Source: Glandiceps talaboti (lineage: Eukaryota > Hemichordata > Enteropneusta > Spengelidae). From it: a stretch of DNA of 64,000 nucleotides. The position numbers were made by a program, and so were the translations under genes. The stretch's first letter is position 1; the number at the start of each line of letters is the position of its first letter. Below are positions 40,491 through 54,998 of the stretch, in pieces. Location of the stretch: positions 29,214,095 through 29,278,094 of the forward strand of contig NC_135549.1 in NCBI RefSeq assembly GCF_964340395.1, written 5' to 3'. The notes under the pieces were generated by a model, which saw only the letters and a program-made list of their open reading frames with translations, was not told the DNA's origin and made no database searches.

Positions 40491-43400
40491 TGTAGATGTC
40501 AAAAGCAAATTAAATTTCCCCAAATAGTTAACTGAAGTGCACCATGTCAAGTCCACACCTGACAAATGCCACATCATTCATTGTTAATATCAGTGAATTA
40601 TATGTTGTTTGTGAGGTGTGGTCTTGAATGCTGTACTTTATTTAGCTTTATTGATGCTTTGTTAAATGTAAGTTTTTAATGGTGCGATATAATGCAGCAT
40701 GAGAGTAAAATGTTTATCAGCACAATTAATATCCTGAAATTTCATAAACTGTACCATACTCCTGAATAAATGGCCAGATTTAGGACTTGAAAAGACATCC
40801 AAATTTGACAACAGATTTTGAAATGTTTTAGTGTATGTGTATACATGTACACCTTATTCCCCCTAGAATTATCCATCTGTCAATATATTACAAATTGCAT
40901 TTAATTAAGTGACACCATCACCACCTTTTCTTTTAATTACAGTCATACAAGATGTGACATGTGTGTGTGTGTGTGGGGGGGGGGGGGGACAGATGTAAAA
41001 CACTAAGTTTTCCCAAAGTTCATTTTCTGTATGATATTCCACAATGTATTAAAACCATGATTGATAACAAAATCACCGCACTACTAATACTTTTTGCAAC
41101 AATTGTGTTAGTAAATCATTGTGAAAATGTCTCCATCAAGACAAAATGGCCCTCCAGGTGTCAGCTGTAGATTGAGATGATCCTCCCTATTCATCACAAG
41201 TCCATCTCAATGCATCCAGAAATCAAGATTAAAGAGGCCGCTCAGAAAAGAAAGTCATTGCCAAGTCATTCCACAATTGGAGATAAATGCAATCAAAGAC
41301 AAGCTGCTAATATTAGACACTACATATACACTTTAATGTAAATAGCATTCAAAAAGAGAGTGAAGTATATTCTGTCTTTTGATAGACTTTTTTATTCATG
41401 TATCTATCAAATGAGTCATCTTTTACTGTAGAAATTCTGAAAACTTAATATTTAAAATCATTAATTGAATGTGCTATCATCACTGATTATTGCAATTTCT
41501 GATGACCTAAGTGAGACTGTAAGTTGATCGAAAATCATTTCATTGAATATGAATTATCATCTGTGATTGATGGAAATATAATTTGTGATCATTTTATTCA
41601 ATTACGGTACTTATAAAATCAAATATGAATCAAATTCATCTCGACACCTTAAATTCTGAAAATCTGATGACTGAAATTAGATTTAAAATCATGTTATTTA
41701 AATTAACAAGTACTCATTAAATACCAGTCAATTTCATCACCTCTGATCACTTAAATTCTGAAAATCGAACTTTAAAAATTCAATAAGCGTGACATTTGAT
41801 TTTTTAAAAATAGTTCCAGAGTCATCAGCATACATATTATTATCGCTATAATCTTAATTGTAAGAAAACCACCCAACTCCATCCCCACACATACAAAACT
41901 GCAAGGCTTTACATCATCCTTTCCACTGAAGAAAATTAATATTATTGCCTTTGAAATCCGCATGGCATAGCTAGAATACTGAAACGGTAAATGGCATCAT
42001 ACAGTGTTAGGTAGTTATCAGCCATTCATACTTGGCTAAATTATACACCTACACACCATTGCATTTTCCAATGTATGTGCGTTTTGTCATCCTAAGGAAA
42101 CAAGGGAAACAAAGAAAATCTACCTCTGAGACATATGAATCTTATGTTAGAAGGAAACATGCCGCTTTGGCCTCCCAAGCACATAGGATGAGTAATTAGA
42201 ATCCGAATGAAATACGCTATCAATAGCTTTGATTCCTAAGGGAAACGTACTTATTTCAACATCACAATACTCCTACAGGCCATGTCTACCTTGGGTATGC
42301 AATTTTTATTCAAATTCAGAACACTTTGAACACCCATTAAAGCCGAGTCCCTTATCTGAAACGTACTGTCACATCTAAGAAACCACTTAGCAGTACTAAT
42401 AGTTCAAAATCACCCCTTTCAATGCCACAGTATGCTACCTAATGCTTGTATCATATTGGCAACTTGTACTTACATCTATAATGTGATCAGACAGTGGCAC
42501 GAGGAAGGTTACATGAAAAAAAAAACATCTGAAGAAACACTAAACCAGTGACTAATTTGATTTCACTCATGGCAGCAAAGTGTTAATTCAATTGAAAACT
42601 TGCATAGAAAGTAATGTAAATAATTTAAATTCATTATTGCAATTATCATAGAACTCAAATGTCATGTTGGAAAATAATAAATCAATTATACACCAACAAT
42701 TTCATATAAAAAGAGATAAATGGATATGATTAAATTCATGGAACGATGGAAACATGTCACCGATGCAATTATCTTTTCTACTATATGAATGTAGTTGGAA
42801 TCAGCAAACCTTTGAATTGTCTAATCATTAATCATAGACTTCTTTGTTGTGTATTAAGGAAAGAATTCATCAGACCATTCCCTGGAAAAGTTTCAGGGTA
42901 AGTGATACAGATTGTGATTCAAGAGTTCTGCTCTCTTTTATCAAGTCAGCATCTTTAATGATGATACACTGTTCCATTGATCATTTCCACACAGATGTTG
43001 AACTTTGCACACAAAAAACGTACCCGAGTTTTTCAGCTTTTATTTTTCCTATTATTTTTTTCAAAATATTCTCCATAATTATCTCAAGAAGTTCTCTACT
43101 TAACGTTGAGAGCTACTTGAGATATTAAACATCAAAATAACTAAGTCTCCGGACTAAAGTTCAAATGGCAAAGGTGACAAAGATGTCTGCTAGAAACCTG
43201 TATTCTAATTGTTCTTGTGCTGCTCAATTGTTTGAATGAAGGTTGTGTCAGACAAAAAATGACAGATACAGTTTTGGTCGATCACAGGCATTTACACTAT
43301 ACATTTTTATAGCTGTTTCTGAGAAGAAATATATATGATTGTATTTATGAATAACTTTACTCCAAGTCACAAGTAAAAGCTGACATCAAGCAAAAAGCCA

Positions 43401-44040
43401 AATTCACTGTGATGGCCAACATATACAGGTACTTGTCGCTTATCATACCTCAAGATGAAAATGCTAATATACAAATATGGTTTAAAAACACAATTCAACT
43501 GTAAAGACTCTGAAACTTGACTGTGTCTTTGAGATAGGAAAACTTCAAACCCATTTTATCTTCTAACAGCTATGTACATCAATGTTTGATAAAACTAATC
43601 TGTCTTTCCATCCAGCCTTCTTTGATGGGATTATGACACTTTACCTGGTAATAATGGTGAATGACAACCCTGTTTTTATGTGTCTAAATGGATGTTGTAC
43701 CACGATACCATCTCTGATAAGAAATCACTTAAAAGCCCCTTTTAGACAGACTAGGTTACTCATCATTGTGAACATAGTGAATTGCAGTCATCCATCAATA
43801 CACAAGTTTCAAGATTCACCCTGCCTATTAAAAGCCTATGCATTGAAAAGTACCTTGATCACTATATTCTGGGAAAATTTGAAATATCTCAGCATGAATA
43901 ATGTCTTCTCACTTTATTACCCAGAATTGAAGATACTTTGAACTTGTTTGACTTAAGATAAGAACAGCTAAATAGGCTTTTTACCTTACCCGGCTGAACA
44001 CATATCATCATCTCTATCATCATCATCATCATCAATTATG

Positions 44041-44172
44041 GTATGTGTGTGTGTATGTATGTATGTACATGTATGTATGTATGTATGTATGTACGTATGA
44101 ATGTAGGTACGTACGTACATACGTATGTATGTATGGATGGATGATGGGTGGGTGTGTGTATATGTATGGATG
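44041..44172. repeat. GTAT/TACG microsatellite
   Basis: GTAT tetranucleotides with GTAC and GGAT variants over about 130 bp. Confidence 0.85.
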
Positions 44173-45039
44173 TATGAAGAGGCAGCTTTGCCATTATTAT
44201 TAAGATGAACCTGACAGGGTATTTTTAGCAGCATTGCAACTTCAAATGTTGAATGTTTATGAACTGTTAAATTCAAAGGGGCCATTGCTGAGGATTGACA
44301 TTGATTTTCTACTTCTTTAACACAGTACATGTACCTAGTACATTGTAAAAAATGTACATAATACAGAAAGTTAATATATGGTCAATAGGATGAAAATATC
44401 AAAGGTGAGGTACAGGAGGTACACAACTGTTTGTATTATACAAGCTGCAGGGGATAATTATTGTGTATGATGAAAGCATAATACTTTGAAAAGAACAAGG
44501 ACGAGTTAATTTAATTAGGGGTATTAAAATGACTATAGGTTGTTGGCCACAGCATATTCCATGATGTCACACACAGTTTCAAATTACTGAGTCATATAAT
44601 ATTACATCTATGGTAATCATGCTAACATTGATTGAAAAATGTTGGTGAATGCAAATGAATGGCTGAAAATAAGAACATGTATCCCTTCTGCGCACACAAC
44701 ATCTTACTCCGTCTACCTAACATGGCGATTTCATTGAAGGTCATGAACACTCCTGAGGTATGCTTATCCCTTCCATATTATGATGACACAAGATAACAAG
44801 GCAATCTTTTGAAATTGCAGAAACCAAAAACCTCCATTACCGATGGTGATTTAAGACCTTCTGCCATCTGTGTGTTATGCCAATGAGAGACAGTTATTGA
44901 GGTAAATTGCTATCATCCTATTAAAACTGGACAGATTTTTTTTTTTTAAATGATCATCCTTTGGCTGATGAAGCTATTGACTAATAGCCTACAAGTATGC
45001 CAGGCTGATGTGAAAAGTACATTTCTCTTTAAATGTAGG

Positions 45040-45445
45040 ACAGTAACAATATAGTTACTTAGGAATGCTAAATCGGAAACGAATGTGATGTATGTTTCCA
45101 ATTTACTGTTCCAAAGTAACTACATGCGACATTTCCAATTTACCGTTCCAAAGTAACTATACTATACAGTCCTATTGATTCTTGAAACAGTGAATAGTGT
45201 ATTCCCCATACTTTAAGTGTAGATGCTGATCTCTCAAAGTAAGGTACATCAATTTCTGAAGGAAATTTTCTAAATGTAGCGAAGTTCCGTCAAATATTTG
45301 TCAATGAATGTACTTAAAACTACAAAATTGATATCGAACTAAATAATAATCCTATGTAATCCTCATGGCTCCCTTTATAAGATCATGCTAATGTGTGAAC
45401 CTTAGTAACGACTAAAGCTTTGGCCTTTATGGAATATATGGCAAT
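45040..45445. repeat. Dispersed repeats V and W in one composite element
   Basis: 45040-45210 holds three V-type units (one forward, two inverted) of the AGTTACTTTGGAA...TTGGAAAT motif, making a partial palindrome. 45340-45445 matches 6095-6215 (repeat W) through AATAATCCTAT, AATCCTYATGGCT and CTTTGGCCTTTA. The adjacency suggests one element. Confidence 0.5.
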
Positions 45446-46574
45446 ACATTCATAGTTCAGTCTACTTCATGTAATTTCCTATAGTCCTAATGATAATATT
45501 ATAAATACGTACACAAAGAATTATGGCTTCCTGTCCATATCCCTGGCATCATCAAAACAATCAGTGAAATCACTTCACTAAATAATTACTTTTCACTGAA
45601 TTGGGTGTCAGCAAGTCAGACTCACTTTTACTCACAGGGGTGAGTAGAGATGTGAGTTGAGGATGTGTGTATATTAATGTAGATAGGAGACAGTGCACTC
45701 CTTGTTGTTCCCTCTACAGGCTTTCCTATCCTCCACAATAAATGGAACATGCTATATATGACTGATTTTCACTTCACTACTAATATTTGTTCAAGGACTC
45801 CATAATGACGGCTTTGAGAAAATATTTCAATTCAATACTATTGACATTATCAATAGCCATCAATAATGAATATGGCCTTATTTTTTAAATGACTGACTAA
45901 GTAAATGCTAAAAAATCTCCTTGAAACATTGAATGGGAAATCATGGCCAAATCAATAAGGAAAGTCTATATGTAGGTATCACCATTGTGTATGATTTGCC
46001 ACGGTAGAAATTGAAATATAATGTTGAGAGTAACACTGAGGGAAAAAAAAGTCAAGAGACCGATTCTTTTAGGAAATGTCTTGAGAAAATGTTTGAAAAT
46101 ACTGGAAAATACAATTTCACTCTTTTTATGACAACTATTTTCCTTTCCACAAATATGAATTTGTCTGTTGATTTGACAGAAATCACAACATCTCCTTGAC
46201 ATCTTACCGCACACCTTGATGGTACATGTACTACTCATTTGTATTCATGAGAGAAAATCTTATCCAGTAGACTGTATAATTTACAACATGTCCATAGAAC
46301 TTGAAAAGTAGTCATCCAATTTTCTGACTACTTATTGCAGTTGTTCCATACTAATCTCATATGCTACTATTGTAAATCTCAAATTGAGTTCGATGGAGCA
46401 GCTTTTTTTTCAAAAGTACATACTGTCTCGTAAAGCAAATGTTTGAGGTTGTCTATATAAGGATATTACGAATCTGTCGATGGGGCAGAATCTTTTCACG
46501 TATATTTGTAAAGTTCGCATGTGATTATAACTTTAAGTGACGGCATGGGAAATTGACTAGATGGAACAATCTAG

Positions 46575-47612
46575 TACAAGAAATCTAGATGTATTATTAG
46601 AAATTGCCACATTGCGAAGACAGATTTAAGTATTCCATTGCTAATCTTAGACTTTCCAACATGGCGATACTTTCTAATCTACATTACTACTCAACTCTAT
46701 TGAATTATATCAGCTTTATTTGGATCAATCGTCAGTCCAATTTTCTCAACACACTGTATTTGTTTTAAAACTCATTGAGTATTATAATCTAACCTAGACA
46801 GTGTAGCCAAATAAATTGATATATAGGCAAAGCACAAGCTGGATTTGAAGTACACAATGTTGTGGGTGATGGCACTTTTCATTTTAACTGGGTAGGATGT
46901 GAAAACCCACATCAACATCACTAGTTAAATCACTGATTGGAAGTACCATGTTTGCTATAAGAATCTACAAGAATTTAGCTGCATTCATTTGAAATTGCCT
47001 CACTCTGAAGATTGTATTACTTTACAATCTTACACTACCATACCATGGCAACAGTGTACATGATACATCACTGCTCAAATCAATTGAATCAATTCAGCTT
47101 TATTGTGTTCAATCTTGGCCTAATTTTCTCAACATGGTGTATTTGTTTTAAACTCATTAGCATTAAACCTAGTGTTACCAAATAAATTGATAGATATAAG
47201 CAAGGTACACTAACTGAATTTGAAGTACACAGTGAGGTGGGTGGTGGCACTTTCAAGTTTAACCGGACAGGATGTGAAAACAAACCTACATGTACATCCA
47301 TAATCACGTTAAAACACTGATTGCAAGTACTACGTTAGTTCGAAGAATTTTAGCTGCATTAGTTGACATAATTGCCTTTTGTGACGATCATATGACTTAG
47401 GAGAGCTTAGACTACAAACCATGGCAACAGTGTACAGGCTACATGTACATCACAGTTCAAAGCAACTTTATTTTGTTCAATCTTCAAGACTTGGTCTAAG
47501 TTTTTCAACGTGGTGTATTTGTTTTAAACTCATTTACCTAGTGTTACCAAATAAATTGATATATAGGCAATTGGCAAGGCACACCAACTGAATTTGAAGT
47601 ACACACATCAGT
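46575..47612. repeat. Tandem array, unit about 370 bp, about 2.8 copies
   Basis: The landmark CCAAATAAATTGATA recurs at 46807, 47178 and 47547 (spacings 371 and 369). CCATGGCAACAGTGTACA, GGTGTATTTGTTTTAAACTC and TTTGAAGTACACA recur in phase. Units are diverged and non-coding. Confidence 0.8.
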
Positions 47613-50600
47613 AATGCAAAACACCACTGTACCAGGTCTCTTTGGAGTAACAGTAATATATGCACTATTTCTGCAAGAGATGGAACATTAATGTGGCTCA
47701 TTAGGATGCAGGAGCATGGTTTATTTGAAATTTATGACTTAACAATAACCAGAACTCACATCTCGTTTTATCACTAATCATCAAATTGAATGCATTTGAA
47801 AGAAAGTGCATATTAACAGAATAATTATTCAGAAATTTGCACATTGTACTCTAAATGTAACAGTTGTCAGACTGCATAATAATGCAAGTTACTTTATCAT
47901 TGAACAATATCCTCATTTCACTATTTTACTTGAACAAAAATCTTAACACTCTTTATCTAACTCTTTCTGATTGTGGATCAGATCATAAATTCCCAAAACA
48001 TGAGAATTATCGATACGAAATACCCCCTTCCCATAAACAATACATCAAATCAAGTCAAAGCAATAAAAACATAATAAGTGCACAGTATTTTATTACATGT
48101 ATTATAAAAGTGTTTTCTATTACGCATATCATTAAACAAATTTAGCTTGTTTATTTTATTTCAAGGTGAGAACAAATTTACAGTACCAATTAATAAATTG
48201 ATATAACTGAATTATTACCAGTCATGTACTGTTTATTACTTTCTTAATAACCTGTTTTAGTGAAATGCTATATTTATCGTCTTTCTTTCATGGGTTTCCC
48301 CTAAAGGTTACTGAAATTAAATCTTTCTCTTCAGTAACAAACCCTTTTACACTCCATATATTTAAACAAACTATGTATTTGTTACCACATTATTTTTTCT
48401 TTGGTGTACATCATAATTATCACAGACTGGATTTAATAATACTTGCTGATGAATTCACTTCAATATTTTGGTTTAAATGTCCACAAGTACTTGCATCAGA
48501 CATCTTCCACTTGAAATTTGTACTCGAATATGGAATAGTTCCAGGGAGTTTTTGAGTAATTTGTCCCATTTTAATACCTATCCAAATACTAGTATAGAGC
48601 ATCATTAGTACATCTTGCTAACAGCTTGCTATTTGATTTAATGAAAATTTACTTGTCGGGCAGTCAAAGGAACGTTGTATCATCTTATAGTTGATCATTA
48701 CTAAACATTTTACTTTCTAGGAGTTTCAGAGTCAATTCAATGTTTTCAGAACTTGCCCAGACTTCAAAACATGTGGTTAGAAATGCTTATTGCCAAGTGG
48801 TTTTGCATCTGCTATGCATGGGGATAGTTGTCATCTGACCCATTCCTGGATTTAAGAGTAAAATCTTTTTCTGTCATTGATGGCATTTAGTCTTTGTTCT
48901 ATGAAATCACTTACAATTAAAGAGGTTACTATGTCTTTCTTTCATTTCATGATGAAAATGTAATGCAAAATTTTAAGACAAAACAAGCCTAAATGTAACC
49001 ACATAGCACATAGCAACATTGGTTAATGTGCTGTATCTTGAAACTGGGAAATTAACTATTACAGGAAAGATTTATGACAGCAATGATAAACACTTGGTTG
49101 ACAAAAATAATTTTCATGTTTTGATTAATAATGATAACTTGTAATCTCACATCAGTAGAGTACTTTAATGTACTGAAGTCCTGCTAACACCATTTAGATG
49201 CATTGGACATACTGATCTTAAATACTTCTTTCCTTCTATCATTAAGGTTTAATCACAAGGTTAACATTGCATCCTAATGCCAGCTGTCAACTGAATTGCT
49301 TGTCAAGAGTCATTAGCTTTGAAACGACATGCTCTCTTTAAATACAAACTGATAAATTTTGAAAGCTATGGGTAATTGCGGCTTTCTTTCACACACTGAA
49401 GATGTGGGTAGGATAATCATTTTGACCTTGTAAACTACATGTACAGGTAAGAGAAGGAGTATTCATAATGATGGTCTCTATGGACAGAGGTTGTACAGCA
49501 TAAACTAGATTCAAACTGGACACAATCACAAGAATTGTAAATAGAGTCACTAACTATATTAAAGGCAGCAAAGTCTGTTACTTTAAGATCTTGGCAATAA
49601 GTTAATTTTTTTTTGAACTTTCACATTGAAAATACTTAAACACAAACACAGAACACACACACACACACACACTGAATCATAGTGAACAATGGTAGCGCTC
49701 TCGAGCAGATATTCAGAATAATTGAACACATTGCACCATCATTTTTCGTTATCAATAAATTACGAAAAACATTAGTCTCACATACTAAGCTTCTTTTCTA
49801 ACTCTTCTATCTCTATTACACTGTGTTGACAGTTGTTAGTGTGTATCATGTATGTGCATGTTAGTATTGAACTGACTTTAGCTGAAATAAGATCTAAGGT
49901 CATAAATGGTGCCACTTGAACTATAGCTGGTGCTTGCTTTCATTTTCGACAGTAAACTTCTATACTTTATATTACTACTGATAAACAAGCATTACATGTT
50001 GTCATTTTCTCTACCTTCATTTTACTGGCGCTCTCATGAATATATGTACATCAGTAAAACATACATCTGTAGAAAGTCAAACAGGTCAACTCATCATCTA
50101 TCTGGAAAGACTATTAGAAAGTTGATACAACTATTAAAGTTAAATACAGTGAGTAAACTCTCAGAGGAAATTAGTATTTAAAATATCAAAATGTTGCTCT
50201 CTGTCGATGTGAACATAGGACGTATATTGAAAATTTTAGGTGTCTCAGCATTTGGGGAGGAAATACGTTAAGAAATGTATGAGAAAAAAGAATCCAACGT
50301 CCAAAGCACAATCTTATAACACAGTTTATCATGTTTCTAAGACTTTCTCATTTGTATAACACCTGGAATGAAATGTATTATGCCGTTTGATTATCACAAA
50401 GTTTAAATTTGGTTGTCGGCATATCAATTGACAGATTTCTTCAATTAGCGTTAAATCCCTCAAGTTAGATTGAATTCAAGAAGCTATGCAAGTACTTTAA
50501 TCTTTAAAATGTGTAGATGGCTGCTGGATCACAATGTATATTGTTTCCTAATCTTTTGTTAAGGCTCTTATCACATAGACAAGCCAGATGTTTCCAATGT

Positions 50601-51129
50601 TATGTTCACCGAATGCTAGGCCTGTCTTTTTATATTTTCTTCATGCTAAAATGCATGATATCAGACAGTTGACAAGGCTGGACTTATATTAATCTAGAAA
50701 GAGTGTGAGCATTTTATGACAGCTTTTACACGATATTTTATGAATTCAGTTGCCAAAGTTTCCCATTTTGAATAATCAAGGCAATATGACTACAATATCT
50801 ATCTCATCGTCAACGTCCTTGGAGTAAATTCAGTGAAACTCATATAACTTAGATTCCCCTCAATGCTTAAGCTTATTGGTTGCCAATGACAACCCAATGC
50901 TAAATGGGATATGTCGCTGTGTTTTACTGTAGTTTAAGTATGGTGGCACCATGTTGACTCTGTCATTGGTCAATTTGTTGTGGGATAAAGACAGGTTGTA
51001 ACCATAATTATGTGTGGCTGAAGCTTAATGATGATTTGTAATATTTATTTATCCATTTGCTTAATATGTATTTTCTATTGTTTTATGTCATCTTTTATCT
51101 TTAAATGGTTATTTGTATTATGGAGCGAT

Positions 51130-51800
51130 GGCCTCAGGGACAGTCTGGACAGGGTCCACAAAACAAACTACATTCAGAAAGGCATTCATTGATATGTATT
51201 AGTCTAGACAGAGTACACAAAACAAACAGTATTTGACAGTCTGGACAGGGTCCACAAAACAAACTACATTCAGAAAGGCATTCAATGACTTGTATTAGTC
51301 TGGACAGGGTACACAAAACAAACAGTACATTCAGAAAGATATTTGAATAATACATGTAGTATTTGATAGTCTGGACAGGGTCAACAAAACAGACAGTATA
51401 TTCAGAAAGGTATTTGAATACTAGTATTTCAACTATTTGACAGTCTGAACAGGGTACATGTAAAGAAAAATAAATGGTGCAAATCAGGAAGGAATTTAGT
51501 TGATAGTCTTGGGTACATAAAACAAGTGATACAGTTAGAAAGACACAATTTAACTATGGATAGTATGGACAGGACAAGCACAACAAAACAAATGGCGCAT
51601 TCACAAAGGCAACCAAGTAGTGGATAGTCTGGATAAGGAAAACAAAATAAATTATGCATTCTGAAAAACACTCACTAGTATTTGACAGTCTGGATAGAAC
51701 AAACAAAACAAATGATGCATTCAGAAAAGCACTCAATTACTAGTATTTTCCAGTCAGATTGGGCCACACAAAGCAAATGGTGCATTCAGAAAGAGTCAAT
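51130..51800. repeat. Minisatellite, unit about 60 bp, about 11 copies
   Basis: AGTCTGGACAGGGTACACAA followed by ACAAACAGTACATTCAGAAA recurs from 51142 to 51752, mostly 57-74 bp apart with one short 37-bp step. The Cys-rich minus-strand frames here are by-products of the repeat. Confidence 0.85.
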
Positions 51801-53344
51801 CATTGGAAAGCCTCAGGAGGACAATGATGTGTTATATATTACACCATCCACTGCATGGTGATAATGCCTGGTTATAAATCTCTTACCTCAAGATCATATC
51901 AGCACTAAATTAGACATACACATGATAATATCACCTACGCACAATAAATTGCATTTCTGAAACTTACAGTAAAGTGACCCACTGTGTGATCTCATTGGAC
52001 ATGATAAATAGCACATAAAAATTTGATTCATATTAAAAACAGAGATGGTGTTACAGAATTAATCTGTATCATCATTTCACAGTCATCATTTTCAAATCCT
52101 GCATTAAATCCTCATAAATCAGTGCTTATGTCAGCAGAAGACTTCTAAAGAATGAGTTTTCAGTCCTGATACACAGAAACTACAGTTTATAGAAAAGGTT
52201 GCCTTTGACCTTTGCGTCTATTAACAGATTAAATGTATTTAAAAAAGAGCAATTCAGAACCTTCTATTGGTCTCTAGAAGTAAAGAGCTTGAAAACACAA
52301 TAAATTATAGTATCATCTGTAATACTGTACTCATTAGGCACTTGCTCATGTCAATGCCAGATGTTTGAGCTGGATAGTTTTCTTTGAATAGGATAATTCA
52401 CTAAAATTTACTCAAGCTCAAATACTCTACCTGGAACCTTTCATTTGAGGAGGATGAGAAAATAGTTAAAGATGACAGCTGTCAGTAGACTGCAGACATC
52501 ATGGGCTACTAATTGAAGTTGATATGGCTATTGCTTAAAACCTGTGTTTATATAATACTTCTTAAACTACTACATGTGTGCAACACTATACATGTATTTG
52601 TAGACAATGAATGTAAGAAACCTAGAAGAAACATGTTCATTATTAAGCACTGGGCAAAGGCCAAATAGCCAGCTATTTGCCTACACATCTACATGTACTT
52701 ATTGTGAAATGCTTTCCTCTCAAATAATGATACTATGTGTAGACAAATTTGTTGAAGTGCTTTGTTCACGTTTGATACTTAAAGGTCATGGTTTTATTCT
52801 GGGGGTTTTGAATTAGTGCAGCTATCTTATCAGTGGAGCCATAATAAATACGAAGAGGTATTTTTTTTGTGCTGGACCACCTTATGCATTAATTTAGCTT
52901 TGTTTTTTTCACATCTACATTTTAATCCTAGTCCAAAGTGGGTCTTTAAACACTTGATATACCTAAAGCTATAGACTATAAAAACATCTAAAACTTTGAG
53001 ACACATTTATTTACATGCAACATGGGGCCAATATAATACAGCAGCAGTTATATGAATGCTTTTTTTTATGATAGCTAATTTGTATGCTATCCTGCAAACA
53101 GTTCTGACACAATGTATGAGTCTATGGTTACAACTATAAGTATCATTAACTCTTTACTGCAGATCCACAATAAATCAAACTTTTTAAGAGGTTTAATACC
53201 ATTACAGTATCTCAACTGAACTGACCAATAAAAATGTGTTGGTCTGCTTATCTTATACCTATAGATAAAGATATGATCACAAGTTTCTATAGCATGTAGC
53301 GCAGACTGCAGTTTCAATCATCACCCATTGGTGTGTATCTTTCC

Positions 53345-53521
53345 TACCTCAGGACAGTTTTGTATGTACACATAGGGTTCAAAACAAGTTCAGGATGATT
53401 TTAGGAGGAATTCAGTACATCTAGTGTACATGTAGGTATCCTCAGGAGTCAGGACGATTTCTTGAGCAATTCAGGTGTTCACATTTACATGTACATGGAC
53501 ACCAAACTGTCCTTACCTGTA
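53345..53521. mobile_element. Possible short MITE
   Basis: The ends share AGGACAGTTT in inverted orientation over about 15 bp and bound about 177 bp with repeated TTCAGG and GATGATTT/GACGATTT motifs. Weak. Confidence 0.3.
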
Positions 53522-54314
53522 CTTGAGTTATGAATTGTGTTACTGTAAACATAGCTGTGCGCAATTTAGGCAACATCACAATTTTCATTTAGACTGTAAA
53601 GTACAGTCAGTATAAAGTTTTCTAATTAGCTAATTGCGAGGACAAGTATTGATATCTTTAGCAATATGCAGGCTTTGTTGACTTGCCATGCATTCACCTG
53701 TCAAATTATAAACTCATTAGACTATATAAAAGTCAAATATTCATGCATCAGTTATCTTAATAAGACATTATCATCACTTATGTACAGTAATTGTCTATTG
53801 CCGGTATCTCATGCATAAACAAGCGACCTATCGGTCAGAATAGCTCCGCTGTGTTTTTTTTTAATTTAATTTTTTATTTTGGTGACATGTAGAAGTGGTT
53901 CAGGTCTTCAGCTCTTCACTATGCAGTTTTGTTTTAGCGATGCAATAAAGTGGTTAGTGGTTTCATATGATGTCTCACTATAAAACACATTTTACACAGA
54001 AGTTGGTAATGTATTGTACTTTTATACCATAGTCACCATTTTAAAACAAAAATCTACTGTTATGAAAAATTGCACAAAATCTCAGAAAAAATGACTGGGA
54101 AATGCACACAAGAAAATGAAAAAAAGAGGATTTTGAGGTTGGCTATAAATAATTCCAGTGTCTTACAGCTGTCTGGAAAATTTTAATGATGAATGAAATA
54201 AACTAGGGATCTAAAATAATTTTGAGGCAATTTGAATTTCAATTTTCTAACAAATTTACAAAGTCAACAACATTCAACTTGTACTAGTTGTGGTAGATAT
54301 ATATAGGGAAGAAA

Positions 54315-54853
54315 TGTATTAATCGCCATCTTAGTTTCCGTACGGCGACAATCTCAAGTACCCGGAAGAGAGTCATTCTCAGCCATACGTTACAGTGGTA
54401 ACACTCGTTCATGTTCGGTTACCTTTCACAAAGAAAACACAACGAAATGGTTGAAATGATCTTTTTTTTATTTCTTTTCATCACAACAACAAAATCTGCG
54501 TGATCAAAAGTGTTGTAAACTAAACCAGAAAGAATTATCGGACTGGCTAAACTTCCCGATGAACTGGAGTAAGGTCCTACTACTTCCAAGTAAGCCTCGA
54601 TAGTACTATAGTACGTGAGAAAATCGTCTCAAACTAGCGATACAACTTTCAAAATATAACTTGACATGTCTTCATTTGTTAGAGTTGTACAATTCAAGAC
54701 GGGTTTTCACTCGAAAACAACAATTCTGTGAATAATGACACTCTGAACGCAGCGATTTCTCGGACGATGTTACCACTGTAACGTATGGCTGACAACGACT
54801 TGCTTCCGGGTTAGTCTCTCGTGCATACGGGTGGATTGTCGGCGATTAATACA
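54315..54853. mobile_element. CpG-rich inverted-repeat element (MITE-like) with long terminal inverted repeats
   Basis: The ends are inverted copies: TGTATTAATCGCC at the left (54315) and its complement at the right (ends 54853). Inside, blocks around CCCGGAAG and a 24-bp block (54380-54403 versus 54768-54791) match perfectly in inverted orientation, giving arms of roughly 85-90 bp. The 364-bp centre has no coding capacity. This fits a non-autonomous DNA transposon or foldback element. Superfamily is unknown and no clear target duplication was seen. Confidence 0.7.
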
Positions 54854-54998
54854 CACATCGTCTGATATTTTAATTCACAGTGTTTCTTGTGACCGACGCC
54901 TGTCAGCAGACTCTGCCATTTTTTTCATCATTCCATTGTATTTAAACCTTGTACTTGACATTTCGCAATATTTATAATTCTCAACAAAATACCTCAAC

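Larger units (their letters stand above)
26251..54314. other. Synapsin 5' flank and repeat-rich intergenic (or intronic) sequence
   Basis: Apart from the elements and arrays listed separately I find no open frame with convincing homology, composition or splice context in this 28 kb. The synapsin promoter should lie near 26300-26600, where a TGCGCAATCGCGGAG stretch (minus-strand sense, about 26534-26548) resembles an NRF1-type site; no TATA box is evident. A 5' untranslated exon further upstream cannot be excluded. Confidence 0.45.

Noticed and set aside
51134-51736. Cys-rich repetitive minus-strand frames (FVLCTLSRL, CSLFCGPCPDC)
   Set aside because: By-products of the 60-bp minisatellite, broken by stops and shared between frames.
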